Source: Zanthoxylum bungeanum
Lineage: Eukaryota; Streptophyta; Magnoliopsida; Sapindales; Rutaceae
NCBI GenBank assembly: GCA_019454045.1
Contig: SKCR01037654.1
Coordinates: 1-64,000, forward strand
Direction of reading: 5' to 3'
Length of the DNA: 64,000 nucleotides
Shown one piece after another: positions 38,201 through 49,865 of the stretch. Within the stretch, counting starts at the first letter, position 1. Every line of letters starts with the position of its first letter. The notes under the pieces are model-generated. The model saw only the letters and a program-made list of their open reading frames with translations. It had not been told where the DNA came from and did no database searches. A program made the translations under genes and the position numbers.

Positions 38201-38743
38201 TCAGAAGTGGTAATTATGTGTGATTACATAGACAGTTTAAGATATTAATGGATTAAGAAATAAACTTTGCATGTGTTTGCCGTTCAAGGAATGAGCATGG
38301 TTACTTACTGAGTCTTATGACTCACACCTCAGTAGTGTTTTGAGTTTTGCAGGTTGGTGACCTGATCGGTCAACCACAGTTGTTGGAGCTTGAGGAGTCG
38401 GATAGCAGCGTTACAGTCAGCCAGTCACCAGGTCTTGGGAGTGTCTGAGTCAAGTTGAATAAGCGTAGTTGTAAAAGAAATTGAGTTGTATAAGTTTATT
38501 ATTAAAGTTTTTGTTTATTCGTATTTTCGGGCATGGAGCCCAATTATATTATGTCTTGAGTTGTTTTTGTTAGTGATGTATTGTGTATGGGCCCTATAGG
38601 TTGTTTTGAGATGCTGGACATGATCCAGGTTGCATGACTTTTAGCAGAGGTCATGCCGAATTTTCGTCAAGAGTCAGAGGCTTATGGAGACAGGATTAGC
38701 CTGTCTCCTGCCGGTAGCATCCTGGCTTAGGCGGGATGTTACA
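35289..38743 (+). repeat. 5' LTR of giant-LTR element
   Basis: 3455 bp. Layout: terminal part, a purine-rich tract (about 35567-35810), GTAAGTAC at 35811, AT-rich body, four ~31-bp hairpins with the core GACGGCGATACGTAACG (37270-37563), and TTTTGCAG|GT at 38345-38354 near the 3' end. No coding region. Differs from the other LTR by a few short indels and substitutions. Confidence 0.9.
37270..37563. repeat. Four hairpins with invariant loop and varying paired arms
   Basis: Copies at 37270-37300, 37404-37434, 37466-37494 and 37523-37563 share GACGGCGATACGTAACG. The flanking arms differ but stay complementary: CTAGGGG/CCCCTAG, CTTGGGG/CCCCAAG, TTGGGG/CCCCAA, and an outer GGCG/CGCC in the last. 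The set is repeated in the second LTR (40932-41225). Confidence 0.85.
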
Positions 38744-38945
38744 AGATGGTATCAGAGCAGAGGTTATAGAGTGTCGGTGACTGCAGCTGCTGGCTATTCG
38801 ACTATCTCAGTAAGTATATGTTTTGTTTGGACTATATCGGTCTTTGTTTGATGTTGGTTTCTAGTCTTTGTTTTGTTGTTTGATGATTGGTTTCAGTATG
38901 CCCAGAGCAGGATTCGAGGACGAATCCTATATAAGGAGGGGTGAA
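38744..38945 (+). other. Interior of giant-LTR element: primer site and polypurine tract only
   Basis: TGGTATCAGAGC at 38747-38758 is the tRNA-Met primer site. AAGGAGGGGTGAA at about 38933-38945 is the polypurine tract touching the 3' LTR. Between them is about 170 bp without a coding frame. Confidence 0.88.
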
Positions 38946-41900
38946 TGTAACATCCCGGGTTATTATAGCGAGTTGCATGAATTTTATTTTCCGCGTGTGA
39001 GGACCCCGTCCAAACGCGAAATAAATTTTAGTGTATAATGGGGACTTTTATAGAGAAATTAATTATAAGGCAATAATTATTAATTAAGGGACCAAATTGA
39101 AATTTGTCACCAAATACAAATAAAACCTAGAAATTTCTACACACACCACACGTATTGTACATATAATACACACACGTGGGACATACTCACGACACACACA
39201 CACGGTTCACAAGTGAAGAAAACAGAAAATAAAAAGAGAAATGAAGAAGAAAATTCGAGAGAGATAGCAGAGGGAGACCGAGAATGACGAAGAAGAAAGA
39301 GAGAAGAAGTGAGTTGAGAGTGAGAAGCTAAGAAAAAGGGGTAGCCGAGAGAGAGGGGGAAACCGAGAGTAAGAACAGAATCAGTACGTGAAGAAGGCAA
39401 AAGAGAAAGAAAGAAAGAAGAATCAAGGGAGAGAAATAGGCCGAAAGGGAAAGGAGAGACCGAGAGAAAAGTAAGTACACTATGTCTTCATTGGGTTCGA
39501 TTTAATTTTGTCAATTGGATTTGGATTGAAATTTAAAGATTGATAATAACCCTAGATTTTGGGGATTTATGTTGTTAGGGCATAAGTCTACTAATTGGTT
39601 ATTTTGGAATAATAATAATAAATAAAGAGTGAAATTTGTATGTATTTGGGAGATAAAAATCTGAAATTTATATTGAGATTGTGATAGGAGTGTGGTGGCA
39701 GTGGTGAATGAAGAAGCAATGATAGTGGTGACAGTAAGGTAATAGAAATAGGTTTAATTTTACTTGAAATTGAATATGATAGAAATAAGTAGTAGATATA
39801 TTTTAAGGTTAATGCATTTGAAAGTTTAAAATTTTTAAGCTTGGTGTATTAAGGCCTATGGCCGAACATAGGGTCATATGAAATTGGGATTTTGTTAGCT
39901 TTGATGATAATACGAACTGTCTGTAGTGTGTATAAGGTATTGATTTGATGTAGGTTGTTAGATTTAACATGATACTATTAGGATGATGTTTTACGTTGTA
40001 GATAATATTTAGATAGCGATGTTATGAAGTGTGAATATAACATGAATTAAGACCTAAAATAACAATGACGTTAAGATCCAATTCAAATAATAATATTAGT
40101 AAATTTATAGTTTTAGGGTAGCTAAGTACATGGGATGTATAACCGGTAATGGTTAATGCTTATAGTTTATGAACGTGAACCATAGTATGCAAGTTGTGAG
40201 GTCGATAATGGTAATATGGTTGAAATGTTAGTATGTATTAATTTGTGCATGTATGACGATTGCTTGTAAAAAAAAAATAATAATAAGATACACATGTCCT
40301 TAACTTATAAGTATGTATGGATAATTGAATATGTGAGTGTATGCATATATGCGTGAATGAAGATGCCTGATAAAGTAAACTACGAAACTGTGTAACATAA
40401 GAAGAAGCGTGAATGAATTATGTAGAAATGGATATGAGAGAGAATGAGTACGATAGCATAAATAAGAATATTTATGGAAAGCATGATATGATTGTATATA
40501 ATGTGACAGCAATGAAGTATAAGCATTATGATATATATATATATATAAGGATATAAGGCTTAGAATTTATATATCATTAAATTGTAGGAATGTATGAATA
40601 TATGCATGAGCACATAGGACAATATGAAATAAGCATGTAACAAAGAATGGCTAGGGTGAGTAAAAACATAGAAAGGAACATGCATATATACATGTGTTAT
40701 GATTTTCAAAAATTAAGTTTAAGATAAGAAAGACTCTGAAATTCAAAGTATTTTAAAAAGAAAAGTTTCATATGCTTTTGACAGAAATGTTTTCAGAAAG
40801 TGTTTCTTACAGTTTTGAGATTTAAGCATGAGTTTTATATTTTCGGGGCATGAGGGAAAAACTCACCCCAGTATGTAACTTGAGATACAGAGATGGAATT
40901 GACGGATAGAGACATGTGCACATGTAGAGGACTAGGGGGACGGCGATACGTAACGCCCCTAGATCCTAGTTTATGAGACAGGATGGCGGCATAGGATCGT
41001 GTACCTGATCTCCAGTTCAGAGCTTGGGCGGTAGCATAGATTTGCAACCCCAGTTCTAGTTGTGGCTTGGGGGACGGCGATACGTAACGCCCCAAGACCA
41101 CTAGTTTCAGGGCAGGTATGGCATGCTTTGGGGGACGGCGATACGTAACGCCCCAATGTCATGGATTTGCATATCTAGCTCTACGGCGTATGGGGGGACG
41201 GCGATACGTAACGCCCCTATGCGCCAGTTTTCAGCAGATACCCCAAATACAGTTTACAGTTTTCAGAAAGAGCTTTTCCAGAAAGAGTTTTCAAAGAGTA
41301 TTTTCTAAAAAGCATAGCATGTTACAGTTTTATATAGTATACACGACGTGCATATGAATTATATAGGTTAGAAATTCATCTGAGATGCATATAGTTAACA
41401 TTGAAGCATGATATCATGATTACATATATATATTGTGACTAAAGCCTATGTGTATTATACGTTCACATGGAAGGAACAATTGTTAAGATATTGGCGTATG
41501 ATCATATGGTTTTATATACATGTTTATATGGCTGATTTTAATCTGTTGGATGTTTAATAGAAAGAATATTTTAATAAACCGATTTGATGATATTTCAATG
41601 ATATCAAAGAAAGATAGTTATAATAAAAGTCAGAATTAGATTAGAAACAAGTATATAGAAAAGTAGGAAGGTATCAGAGTAACACAGCAGAAACGTAGTA
41701 GGACTTGACACAGTAGATGGAATTATGGAATTTAATGACTATATTATAAATGTTTAAAGTATAAGTAGAAAACAAGATGTTATTGTGTGTGTGATTCAGG
41801 AAAGAAAATTAGTAAAAATGTGGTAACATTTGAACATAGATAAGAGTTTTACAATTAACTCAGAAGTGGTAATTATGTGTGATTACATAGACAGTTTAAG

Positions 41901-42401
41901 ATATTAATGGATTAAGAAATAAACTTTGCATGTGTTTGCCGTTCAAGGATGAGCATGGTTACTTACTGAGTCTTATGACTCACACCTCAGTAGTGTTTTG
42001 AGTTTTGCAGGTTGGTGACCTGATCGGTCAACCACAGTTGTTGGAGCTTGAGGAGTCGGATAGCAGCGTTACAGTCAGCCAGTCACCAGGTCTTGGGAGT
42101 GTCTGAGTCAAGTTGAATAAGCGTAGTTGTAAAAGAAATTGAGTTGTATAAGTTTATTATTAAAGTTTTTGTTTATTCGTATTTTCGGGCATGGAGCCCA
42201 ATTATATTATGTCTTGAGTTGTTTTTGTTAGTGATGTATTGTGTATGGGCCCTATAGGTTGTTTTGAGATGCTGGACATGATCCAGGTTGCATGACTTTT
42301 AGCAGAGGTCATGCCGAATTTTCGTCAAGAGTCAGAGGCTTATGGAGACAGGATTAGCCTGTCTCCTGCCGGTAGCATCCTGGCTTAGGCGGGATGTTAC
42401 A
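38946..42401 (+). repeat. 3' LTR of giant-LTR element
   Basis: 3456 bp copy of 35289-38743 with the same purine tract (39220-39470), GTAAGTAC at 39471, hairpins (40932-41225) and TTTTGCAG at 42003-42010. Confidence 0.9.
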
Positions 42402-42406
42402 TAAAT

Positions 42407-43032
42407 AAAAGTAATCTTTTCTTACTCCTATTCTGAGTTGAGAGTTATTCTAACACCGGACGCTATATTGCTTACAATGAGTCGCCGTGCCAATTAGGAC
42501 TGAAGTCGCTGAGGCGTGGAAGCCATTAGACGTTGTCCGTCGTGTGGCATACAGACAAAGGTTACTGCAAATGGGTGAATGGTAGCAGAGTGCGCTTAAC
42601 AAGGAAAACGAGGTAAGGCCGAAAGATTATTTTTATACCTTATGAATTTATTTTACTATAATATGATCTATTGATTTAAGGAAAATTCAGGAAAGCTAAT
42701 TTCTCAAAATGATGATTATTTGTGTGGAAGTTAATATCTTTGGTATTTTATGCATAAAAATGAGATTAGATTTAAATATTTTATGTGAAAAAATCAAAAT
42801 CGGATAAAATTATATTTATAAAAACATGCTCAAGAAGTTATAAATATTTTAACTTCTATAAGAGGGTGATCATGCTAATAAGTAATTACAAACTCGCAAG
42901 TTTAAAAATATTATATCAACTCTAAAAATTAAATCATTACACCAAATAATTTTAGATAAATATTTTATTTCACCTTAAAATTTTAATAGAACATAGCATA
43001 TTTTTGGTAATATGCAAATAATTATTATTATA
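42407..43032 (+). other. Pararetroviral leader, copy 3
   Basis: Continues the viral sequence after the giant-LTR element. AATAAA at about 42404-42409 may be the viral poly(A) signal. A long leader with GC-richer segments (42470-42610) follows, then a stretch matching 11595-11810. The match stops abruptly where the next LTR-like sequence begins, before the primer site. Confidence 0.7.
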
Positions 43033-44258
43033 TGAAGGTAAGTTTCTTAAGAATGGACCAAAAAATATAACTTATTATAATATAAAGTTTATTCATATTT
43101 ATAACTAGCCCAAGTTTGGACCAAGATTGTTATTATTATATAGTATATTATGTAATTATTAATCAAACTAATATTAACTACTATATATAAATTAAATAAT
43201 TGGACTATCCAATTATTATATGGATTCCTCTGGTGCAAGAAGCTAATATGAGACCAAATGGACCTGTATCTCTGAGTTATAATAATATCAAGATATTGAT
43301 TAAAAAATTTAATCAAATATTCAGAATTATTAACTTTAGGTTATTCCACTAAAAACATAAAGCTGCACTTTCGTCATTGCATATATTTAATTTAAACTGA
43401 GCTTAATTGGTATCTATCGATATAATCATTACATATAAATTGACCATCCACGGGTATCTTATAATTAGAGTTGGGTCATAATATTCGTTATAACCTTATA
43501 ATTATTTTTATACCATAAGTACCATTGATTCTCTAATTAATAATTTATTTATAACTATTATGAATTTTATATTTCTATTTGTAATAGAAATATTCGAGCA
43601 CTCTAATTGCTCAAGTACTATACAAACTTTTAAGGAAGATATTCATTTACTTCTCGCAAGAAGGAGTGCACTCTAAATTTATGAAAACGTCTCGAGTTAT
43701 ACACCAAATCATGTCCTCAAAGTAGGTAATTATTTATCGAGATTGCTACACCGACCTCACCTTTGTAAATTAAATGACATAGTCTGTCATGGACAAATTC
43801 GTAGTAGACTCAAGATTCATATCAATCTTCATAAGATCATCTATTAGATTGATATGAATTTAGTTGTTTAACGAATATTAAAATAAATTCATTTTTGTCT
43901 TGATCTAGCCCTATATGATCACATCATATAAGGTGTATTCACATGAACGATCCCGAATCAAAATCGTCATATAATTATGGAATGGACCGCAACTGTAAAT
44001 AAACCACAAACAGAGTGTCTGTATTTATTTATTTTATACGGACTATTTTGGATTACTAATTTCATACTTAAATCCTCTTGTGTACAATACTTATACACTA
44101 AATATGAAAGTACATTAGTAACCAGTGACATAGATGATAATTTATGATATGCGAATTAAAAATAAACACTTTAATCAATGATTTTTTCATCGTTTATTAT
44201 TTAAAATAAATTCTGATTACTTATTAGATGATGATTTAGGACATACATATTAATAACA
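43033..44258 (-). mobile_element. Probable solo copia LTR
   Basis: On the minus strand it starts TGTTATTAATATGTATGTCC and runs about 1.2 kb without coding sequence, ending near the TG at 43033. Composition and start resemble long copia LTRs of plants. No internal region adjoins either end and I could not find a clean 5-bp duplication, so the left border is approximate. Confidence 0.5.
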
Positions 44259-44328
44259 TATTTTATTGTTTACTTTATAAATATATACTTTATTATTTAC
44301 ATTAAAATATGCACGTTTATATTTATAA

Positions 44329-44580
44329 TGTTTGATTATAAACGGTGGGATCTTATTAAAATTGTTAAACTCGGAGTAAAATTGAGAGCCAATATATTTT
44401 TGTTAAGTTGAAAGGATACCGTAAAGCTTTTATTTGATTGTGTTTTATAGGCATTACAATGAACAAATTTCCCAACAATTAAGTAACAAATCATAAAATA
44501 TGCAACAACCGATAAAACCATCAACAAACAGATCATAAAATCCCAGGAGACTAGGACACACAAACTACCAATTATTAACA
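44329..44580 (-). repeat. Copia 2 3' LTR
   Basis: On the minus strand TGTTAATAATTGG... with TATAAAAC (about 44445). AAGGGAATGAT directly upstream of the LTR start is a polypurine tract. The distal border is uncertain. Confidence 0.65.
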
Positions 44581-44719
44581 ATCATTCCCTTAAAATGAAT
44601 ATTTATTTGCAAACAAAAAATTATTCAATTTATTTATTTTTAGAAGTCATGCAGTGCCATACTTTATTTATTTTTAGAAGCCATTCAGTGTCATATTGCT
44701 TTTCAAAATTGGTCTTCCA

Positions 44720-44956
44720 ACAAGCAAACTCCTAGCAACTTCCGCAATTTCAAAAACGTGGCCAGTTTGAGGGACTTTGTAAAAATATTAGCGAGCTCAT
44801 CTTCAACTCTGTAGAAAAACATATTTGATTGTACCATCATTTATAAGGCCTCTAAGGAAATGGTACCTTACATCTATATGCTTTGTTCTTCCATAGAACA
44901 CTGGATTCAAGGAAAGCTTGATGGTTGAAGTATTGTCACAATAGACTGGTGTAGAA
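44720..44956 (-). pseudogene. pol: Copia 2 pol, RNase H C-terminus
   Basis: Reads STPVYCDNTSTIKLS, then GRTKHIDVRYHFLRGL, and after a frame change DELANIFTKSLKL and LRKLLGVC, the normal end of copia pol. The upstream half of the same frame is at 58151-58722, beyond the inserted solo LTR. Confidence 0.8.
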
Positions 44957-45061
44957 CCTTATGTTGGAGTTGGTGTTTGGAGCGTCAATCCGAACACTGT
45001 ATTGTATATTTTATTATTTATTAATAAAATAACAATATTTTCATTCATATCTTATTAATGT

Positions 45062-46183
45062 TTAAAATACGGGGTTATCCTAAGGTTCTGACCCTATGCG
45101 GAGTTATAAACAATAAACAATAAACAGGACAAGTCATGATTAGTGTAACTATGGAATTGTAATAGGCAATTACCAAATCAACCAACAACAATTAAATCCA
45201 TAATATTAATTCAATGTAAAATATAAATTGCGAAAAATAAAACAATCACACAAAATTCAACACAATAATTTTGGTGACGAAGTGGAAAACTCTTGCGAGT
45301 AAAAAACCACTCCGGGTATAGGCTACCACCCGAATCCACTATATAGAGAAAAACTTACAGTGATGGTCAAGACTTATGGTGGCAACTCCACCGACTCAAG
45401 TACCTCAATACTGCAAGAACTCAAGGCAACTCCTCAAGCCCGCGACCCACAGTTTTCTTCAGAACCTCTGAAGTCTCTGAGTAGATTGTATCACCAATGA
45501 CGCCGAAACTCCGACTACCAAACTTCCTCCTAAAAAACTCTAAAGGATTAGGGAATTTGAGTTAAGTTGTGTTGAAGGTTTAACAAAGAAATATTCACAC
45601 CATTAATGAAGAAGACAATGAGATAAGAAGTCTTCAATGGTGGAATCAAAGAGAGTTGAAAGCTTTGAGAGTATTTGGCTCAGGAAAATGTGTTTCAACT
45701 ATTGGGGAAGGTGGCTCAATGTTTGTTTATATAGGTAGGGCAAAGGAAAAAGGGTTTTCTAGTGTTATTTTGGCTTAAAAACGTGTCTAAGATAACCTAC
45801 TTACGCAGAGACGTTCGAACGCACTTCAAACGCAACTCAAACACAAAGTTTCTGCCTCGAAAACTTTCGAACTCACCTACGAACGCAACACGAACGCGGT
45901 CGCAGACTAGTTTTTAGGTGCAATTTAAAACGCTTGTAACTTTCTCGTCTCTTGGCCAAATCATGAGTTCTTTATATATACGCGATCTTCTTTGAGTCTA
46001 CTTTCCAATGCAACTGACTTCATATCAATTTGATCTCTAAATATTATGGAATATTCAAAAGAGTAAACATCGCTCGGATAACTCCATCAGATTTTGTCCA
46101 ATTGCTCCGAGATCTTCAAGACTCATTACAACTCAATTGAACTTGTTTTGTTACGGACATTGCCAATAAAAATGGAACTAACA
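45062..46183 (-). repeat. 3' LTR of gag-only copia element
   Basis: 1122 bp, ending CTAACA on the plus strand. Near 45805-45900 it has a cluster of CGTTCGAACG, TTCGAAC and CGAACGC words like those in the gypsy-type LTR at 21444. It contains no coding frame. Confidence 0.85.
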
Positions 46184-46197
46184 ATCTCCCCCTTTGG

Positions 46198-47852
46198 CAT
46201 TCCGTGACAAAACACTACATAATACAAAGACTACGGTAATAGACCCAAAAAGAAAAATAGTCAACTGTCAATTATCAAAACAGTGACTTATTACATAAGG
46301 ACTCGATCAAATACCTAACCAAGTAGTCTTGAAATAATGCCACCCCAGCAACATACCTGCTTACCTGAAACATCCACAATCAACAATATACCGTGAAAAA
46401 CATTGGGATTATCAAGTATAAAATAAACAGGTATAAAACTCATGCATGTACAAGTAGAAATCATTCTCCCCCTTAATTTGAACTCCTTCTAAAACGGAGA
46501 TATCTAAAGGACAATCTACAACTCCCTCCCATATATTAAGGCACACCCCCTTAATATATTACTCTCCCCTTTTTTGTCACGAAATGACAAAGGTCGAAGG
46601 AAATAGGAAAAACAACAGGAGACAAACACATGCAAGAGCATAAACAAACAGAACTTACTCCCCCTCATTAACAAGCTAACTCAGTTAGTAAATAAGTAAT
46701 CAAATGGGAAGTAAATACTCAATGATATGCAAAATAAATGATATTCAATGATATGAAGCATATACAAGCACACAATGAGATAAACAAAAAATCCTATCAA
46801 AACTGAATGAAACATCATTTCAAGCATTTACAATGATACCCAGTCAGTATTCAGCTGTTTATGACATGAAACAATTTGCATTATTTTAAATGTTGCTAAA
46901 TACAACACTTATGCATATGACATAAACACCAAAGCATATCAAGCACTTTCGTGAAAAATAAAGTGCACAACGAATCAAGGCTTAAGACCTTATTTTATGA
47001 GCTGGACACAACCAAAGAAATCCATCTCTAAACAAACCAAGTCCATAAAAAAGGTGTTCAAACCTAGCGCCACTAGGACCTGAAAATAAGCAACATTGGT
47101 TGCATGCTATATTATTTACCCCATAAATATCATGAGCTCATATTTAACAACTCTTTCGAGTGAAGGGTTTTTGCCCTTATCTTTTGAATTTGGCCACATT
47201 GGCTCTTTTGCACTTGAGTCTCATTTTTTTAAAAAAATATATATATATTTCTTTTTACTTTTGCAAAAGGGGATAGCACAAGGTCAACTAGTCAAAGGTC
47301 ATACTATTGAGCAAACAAAACATGGAAGAGATTAGATTGCCATTCCAAAAACTCATACATGCGACCAAGCCTTGATAAAATAAAATCGTGTATGTGAGGT
47401 GCAAACACAAGATATACCAAGAGTTTTTATCACACACACATATGCATATAGAGCATCAACAAAAATAACAGCATATCATACATGCATAATCATATATCCT
47501 ACATACCAGGATCACATGCACATGCTATTCATGCTCTAACAAGCCATAAAAAAAATATTTTTGGTATTTTTCAATTTTTTTTTTTTGAATTTTTCAGTTT
47601 TAAAACACAAAAAGTAAAGACACAACATGGCTTGACAATATCCAATGGTACGTGGAGTTATATCCCGAGTACAGATCATACTACCGTCCATTCGGAATCA
47701 GCTATGAAATTTATGTCCGGGTTTCCATCCTATATACCAAAGAATATAACAAAACAAGACACACACACACATATGCAATGAAAACAAAATAAACGTGCAA
47801 AAACATAAAACACACGCACACACACATGCAATGGGAAAATAAAAAGCAACTT
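46198..47852. other. Non-coding 3' interior of gag-only copia element
   Basis: AT-rich, no pol similarity seen. It contains the shared ~93-bp module at 47647-47739 and a CA microsatellite near 47760-47825. Confidence 0.6.
47647..47739. repeat. Module shared with gypsy-type LTR
   Basis: Begins GTACGTGGAGTT, contains ACCGTCCATTCGGAATC and TCCGGGTTTCCATCC, and ends ATATACC. Close relatives lie at about 21863-21962, 22921-23018, 28859-28960, 29906-30002 and 51115-51208, all in LTRs of the gag-only gypsy family. Confidence 0.85.
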
Positions 47853-49708
47853 CTAAGAAGAGTTACACCGAAGTACACTCTCATCATGTCCATCAGGACA
47901 TGCAGAAGTAGATGGGAAGTCAACTTGCTTCCTCACCCAAACCTTTCTAGGAACCTCATCCATTTGAGAATTCCTAGTCAACAAAGAAAGTTTCTCACTA
48001 AGAAATTGTGTCTGTTTAGTTAGTGAAAAAACTTGAGAAGCTAGATTTGAAGAATCAAATCTAGGCGACACATTCTTAGGCCTCTTCTTTTGCTTGTGCA
48101 ACATGAAGCATTTAGGCCTAATATGTCCAGCCTTGCCACAGTGGTGGCACACAGGCAAAAACCTCGAATGAGAGCGAGGTTTACCCACAACACCTCTAGA
48201 TTGAGGTTGGGAAACAGGACGAAGAACAAAATGAGGGATCACACGACTACAAATAGTAGGTTTCTTACCTAAGTCACGTTTAGCTGAGGCAGGCACAGCT
48301 CTGGATGAAGAAGTCTTATCACAATTAGGCTCAACAATACATAATATATGGTTCACCTTTTTATTCCCACTAGAAAATGCAGACAACTGAGTTCTAGCAT
48401 CTTCAAGTTCAGTATCTAAGATTTGAACCCTATCAACTAGGCTTCTATTTCTCTCCTCTAGGTCATCAACCATCAAAAGGCTTTGCTTAAATTTAGCTTG
48501 AGTTTCATTCTTTTCTAGCTTCACAGCTTTCAGCCTTTTACTGACCTCTATATTAGTCTTTTTAATAGCTAAACTCTCTAAAACAGTTCAATATAAGCTA
48601 CCTGAAGACTTTCCTCATCAACAGACTCATCGAGAGAGACTTTTGAATCAACATCATTAACTTCATTCTCTCTCTCATCAGACACACTAGCAATAAAGGC
48701 TATATAATTGCCTTTAGGAGAAACATCACCTTCAGAATCACTAAGGGTGCTGCCATGGCTTTCTTGCCTTTAGCCCTAAGGTATGTGGGACACTCAGATC
48801 TAACGTGCCCATATCCTTCACATTCATAGCACTGGGCACCACAAGATCTACTATCCATATCCTCTCCAGACTCACTCATGCTATTCATACTCTCTATAGG
48901 CATATCTTCCCTATCCCGGTCACTATTATGGCCACTCTTCTTCAGCTTAAGAAATTTCTTAAACTTCTTTGCAAATAAGGTCAAATCATGATCCGTGAGG
49001 GTATCCTCATCACTAGACGAACCATGAAAAACTTCCTTCGCGATCTTCATCGCTATATTTTTGGGCTTTAGATGCCCAGGAAGTTTCTGCTCATAAACCT
49101 GCAGTTTTCCTATGAGGTTTTCTAAATTAAGCTGATCAAGGTCATTGCTTTCCTCGATGGCGGTGATTTTGGGTAGGAACTTATCAGACATGGATCTAAG
49201 GATTTTCCTAACTATCCTACTAGTAGGAATAGTCTCACCTAGGTTAAAGCTTGAGTTAACGATATCGTTAATCTCAGCATAAAATTGATCAAAGGTCTCA
49301 TCATCTTTCATTCTAGCGACCTCAAACCTAGTAGCAAGATCCTGAAGTCATATTATTTTTAACAGACAATGTGTCCTCATGCACAGTCTGCAGGATGTCC
49401 CAAGCATCCTTGGCTATCTCACACATAGAGATTCTCCTAAATTCAGCAGAACAAACAACACCATGTATGGCATTAACAGTCTTGCTGTTCCTATTGTTAG
49501 CATCAAATTCGTCCTTGGTACATGTCATTTTATCTTTAGAGGAAGAGACCCCATCAACAACAACAACGGGAGGTTTCCACCCATGTTCAACAGTCATCCA
49601 GACCCTCTCATCTAAGGATTTAAGGAACGCTTTCATGCAAACCTTCCAATGTAAATAATCGTTGCCATTAAAAAATGGAGGACAATTTAAGGGTTGACTA
49701 CGTTCCAT
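47853..49708 (-). pseudogene. gag: Copia-type gag with two zinc knuckles
   Basis: ATG at 49706-49708 opens MERSQPLNCPPFFNGNDYLHW, the DUF4219/UBN2-type start. The middle part (49311-48700) has DQFYAEINDIV, RKILRSM and IEESNDLDQLNLENLIGKL. A CCHC knuckle CYECEGYGHVRSEC (near 48832-48790) follows. A coiled coil (48524-48400) comes next, and a second knuckle CHHCGKAGHIRPKC (near 48150-48108). The frame ends VPRKVWVRK, where full-length relatives run into the protease. Frameshifts near 49325 and 48690-48530 disable it. The layout resembles SIRE-type copia gags. Confidence 0.85.
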
Positions 49709-49735
49709 AGCTAATGGGTCAAAGATCGAGTTCAG

Positions 49736-49747
49736 GCTCTGATACCA
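49736..49747 (-). promoter_or_regulatory. Primer binding site of gag-only copia element
   Basis: TGGTATCAGAGC on the minus strand, two bases inside the 5' LTR start at 49750. Confidence 0.88.
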
Positions 49748-49865
49748 ATTGAAAATACGGGGTTATCCTAATATTCTGACCCTATGCGGAGTTATAAACA
49801 ATAAACAGGACAAGTCATGATTACTGTAACAATGGAATTGTAACAGGCAATTACCAAATCAACCA

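Larger units (their letters stand above)
35289..42401 (+). mobile_element. Giant-LTR retrotransposon derivative with a 202-bp interior
   Basis: Two nearly identical LTRs (35289-38743, 3455 bp; 38946-42401, 3456 bp) begin TGTAACATCCCGGG and end GCGGGATGTTACA. Flanks TAAAT (35284-35288 and 42402-42406) form a perfect 5-bp duplication. Between the LTRs lie only 202 bp with a tRNA-Met primer site and a polypurine tract, and no gene. LTR ends and primer type resemble Tekay/Del-like gypsy chromoviruses. It is non-autonomous and inserted in the pararetroviral transcription-start/leader region. Confidence 0.9.
11595..43032 (+). mobile_element. Endogenous pararetrovirus locus (Caulimoviridae-like), tandem and interrupted
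   Basis: The same leader sequence occurs three times in one orientation (11595-11975, about 13014-13165 with flanking ORF, and 42826-43032). Around it lie coat, movement, protease, reverse transcriptase, RNase H, a small coiled-coil ORF and a late ORF, in that order. The arrangement coat, movement, protease, RT, then late ORF recalls cavemo-/solendo-like viruses. That placement is inference. The locus was later cut by a copia element at 17074-31622 and by a giant-LTR element at 35289-42401. Stops and frameshifts occur in nearly every region, so these are fossil copies. Confidence 0.85.

Noticed and set aside
35289..42401. Ordinary segmental tandem duplication of 3.5 kb
   Set aside because: TG...CA ends, tRNA-Met primer site, polypurine tract and a 5-bp duplication TAAAT show two LTRs of one element.
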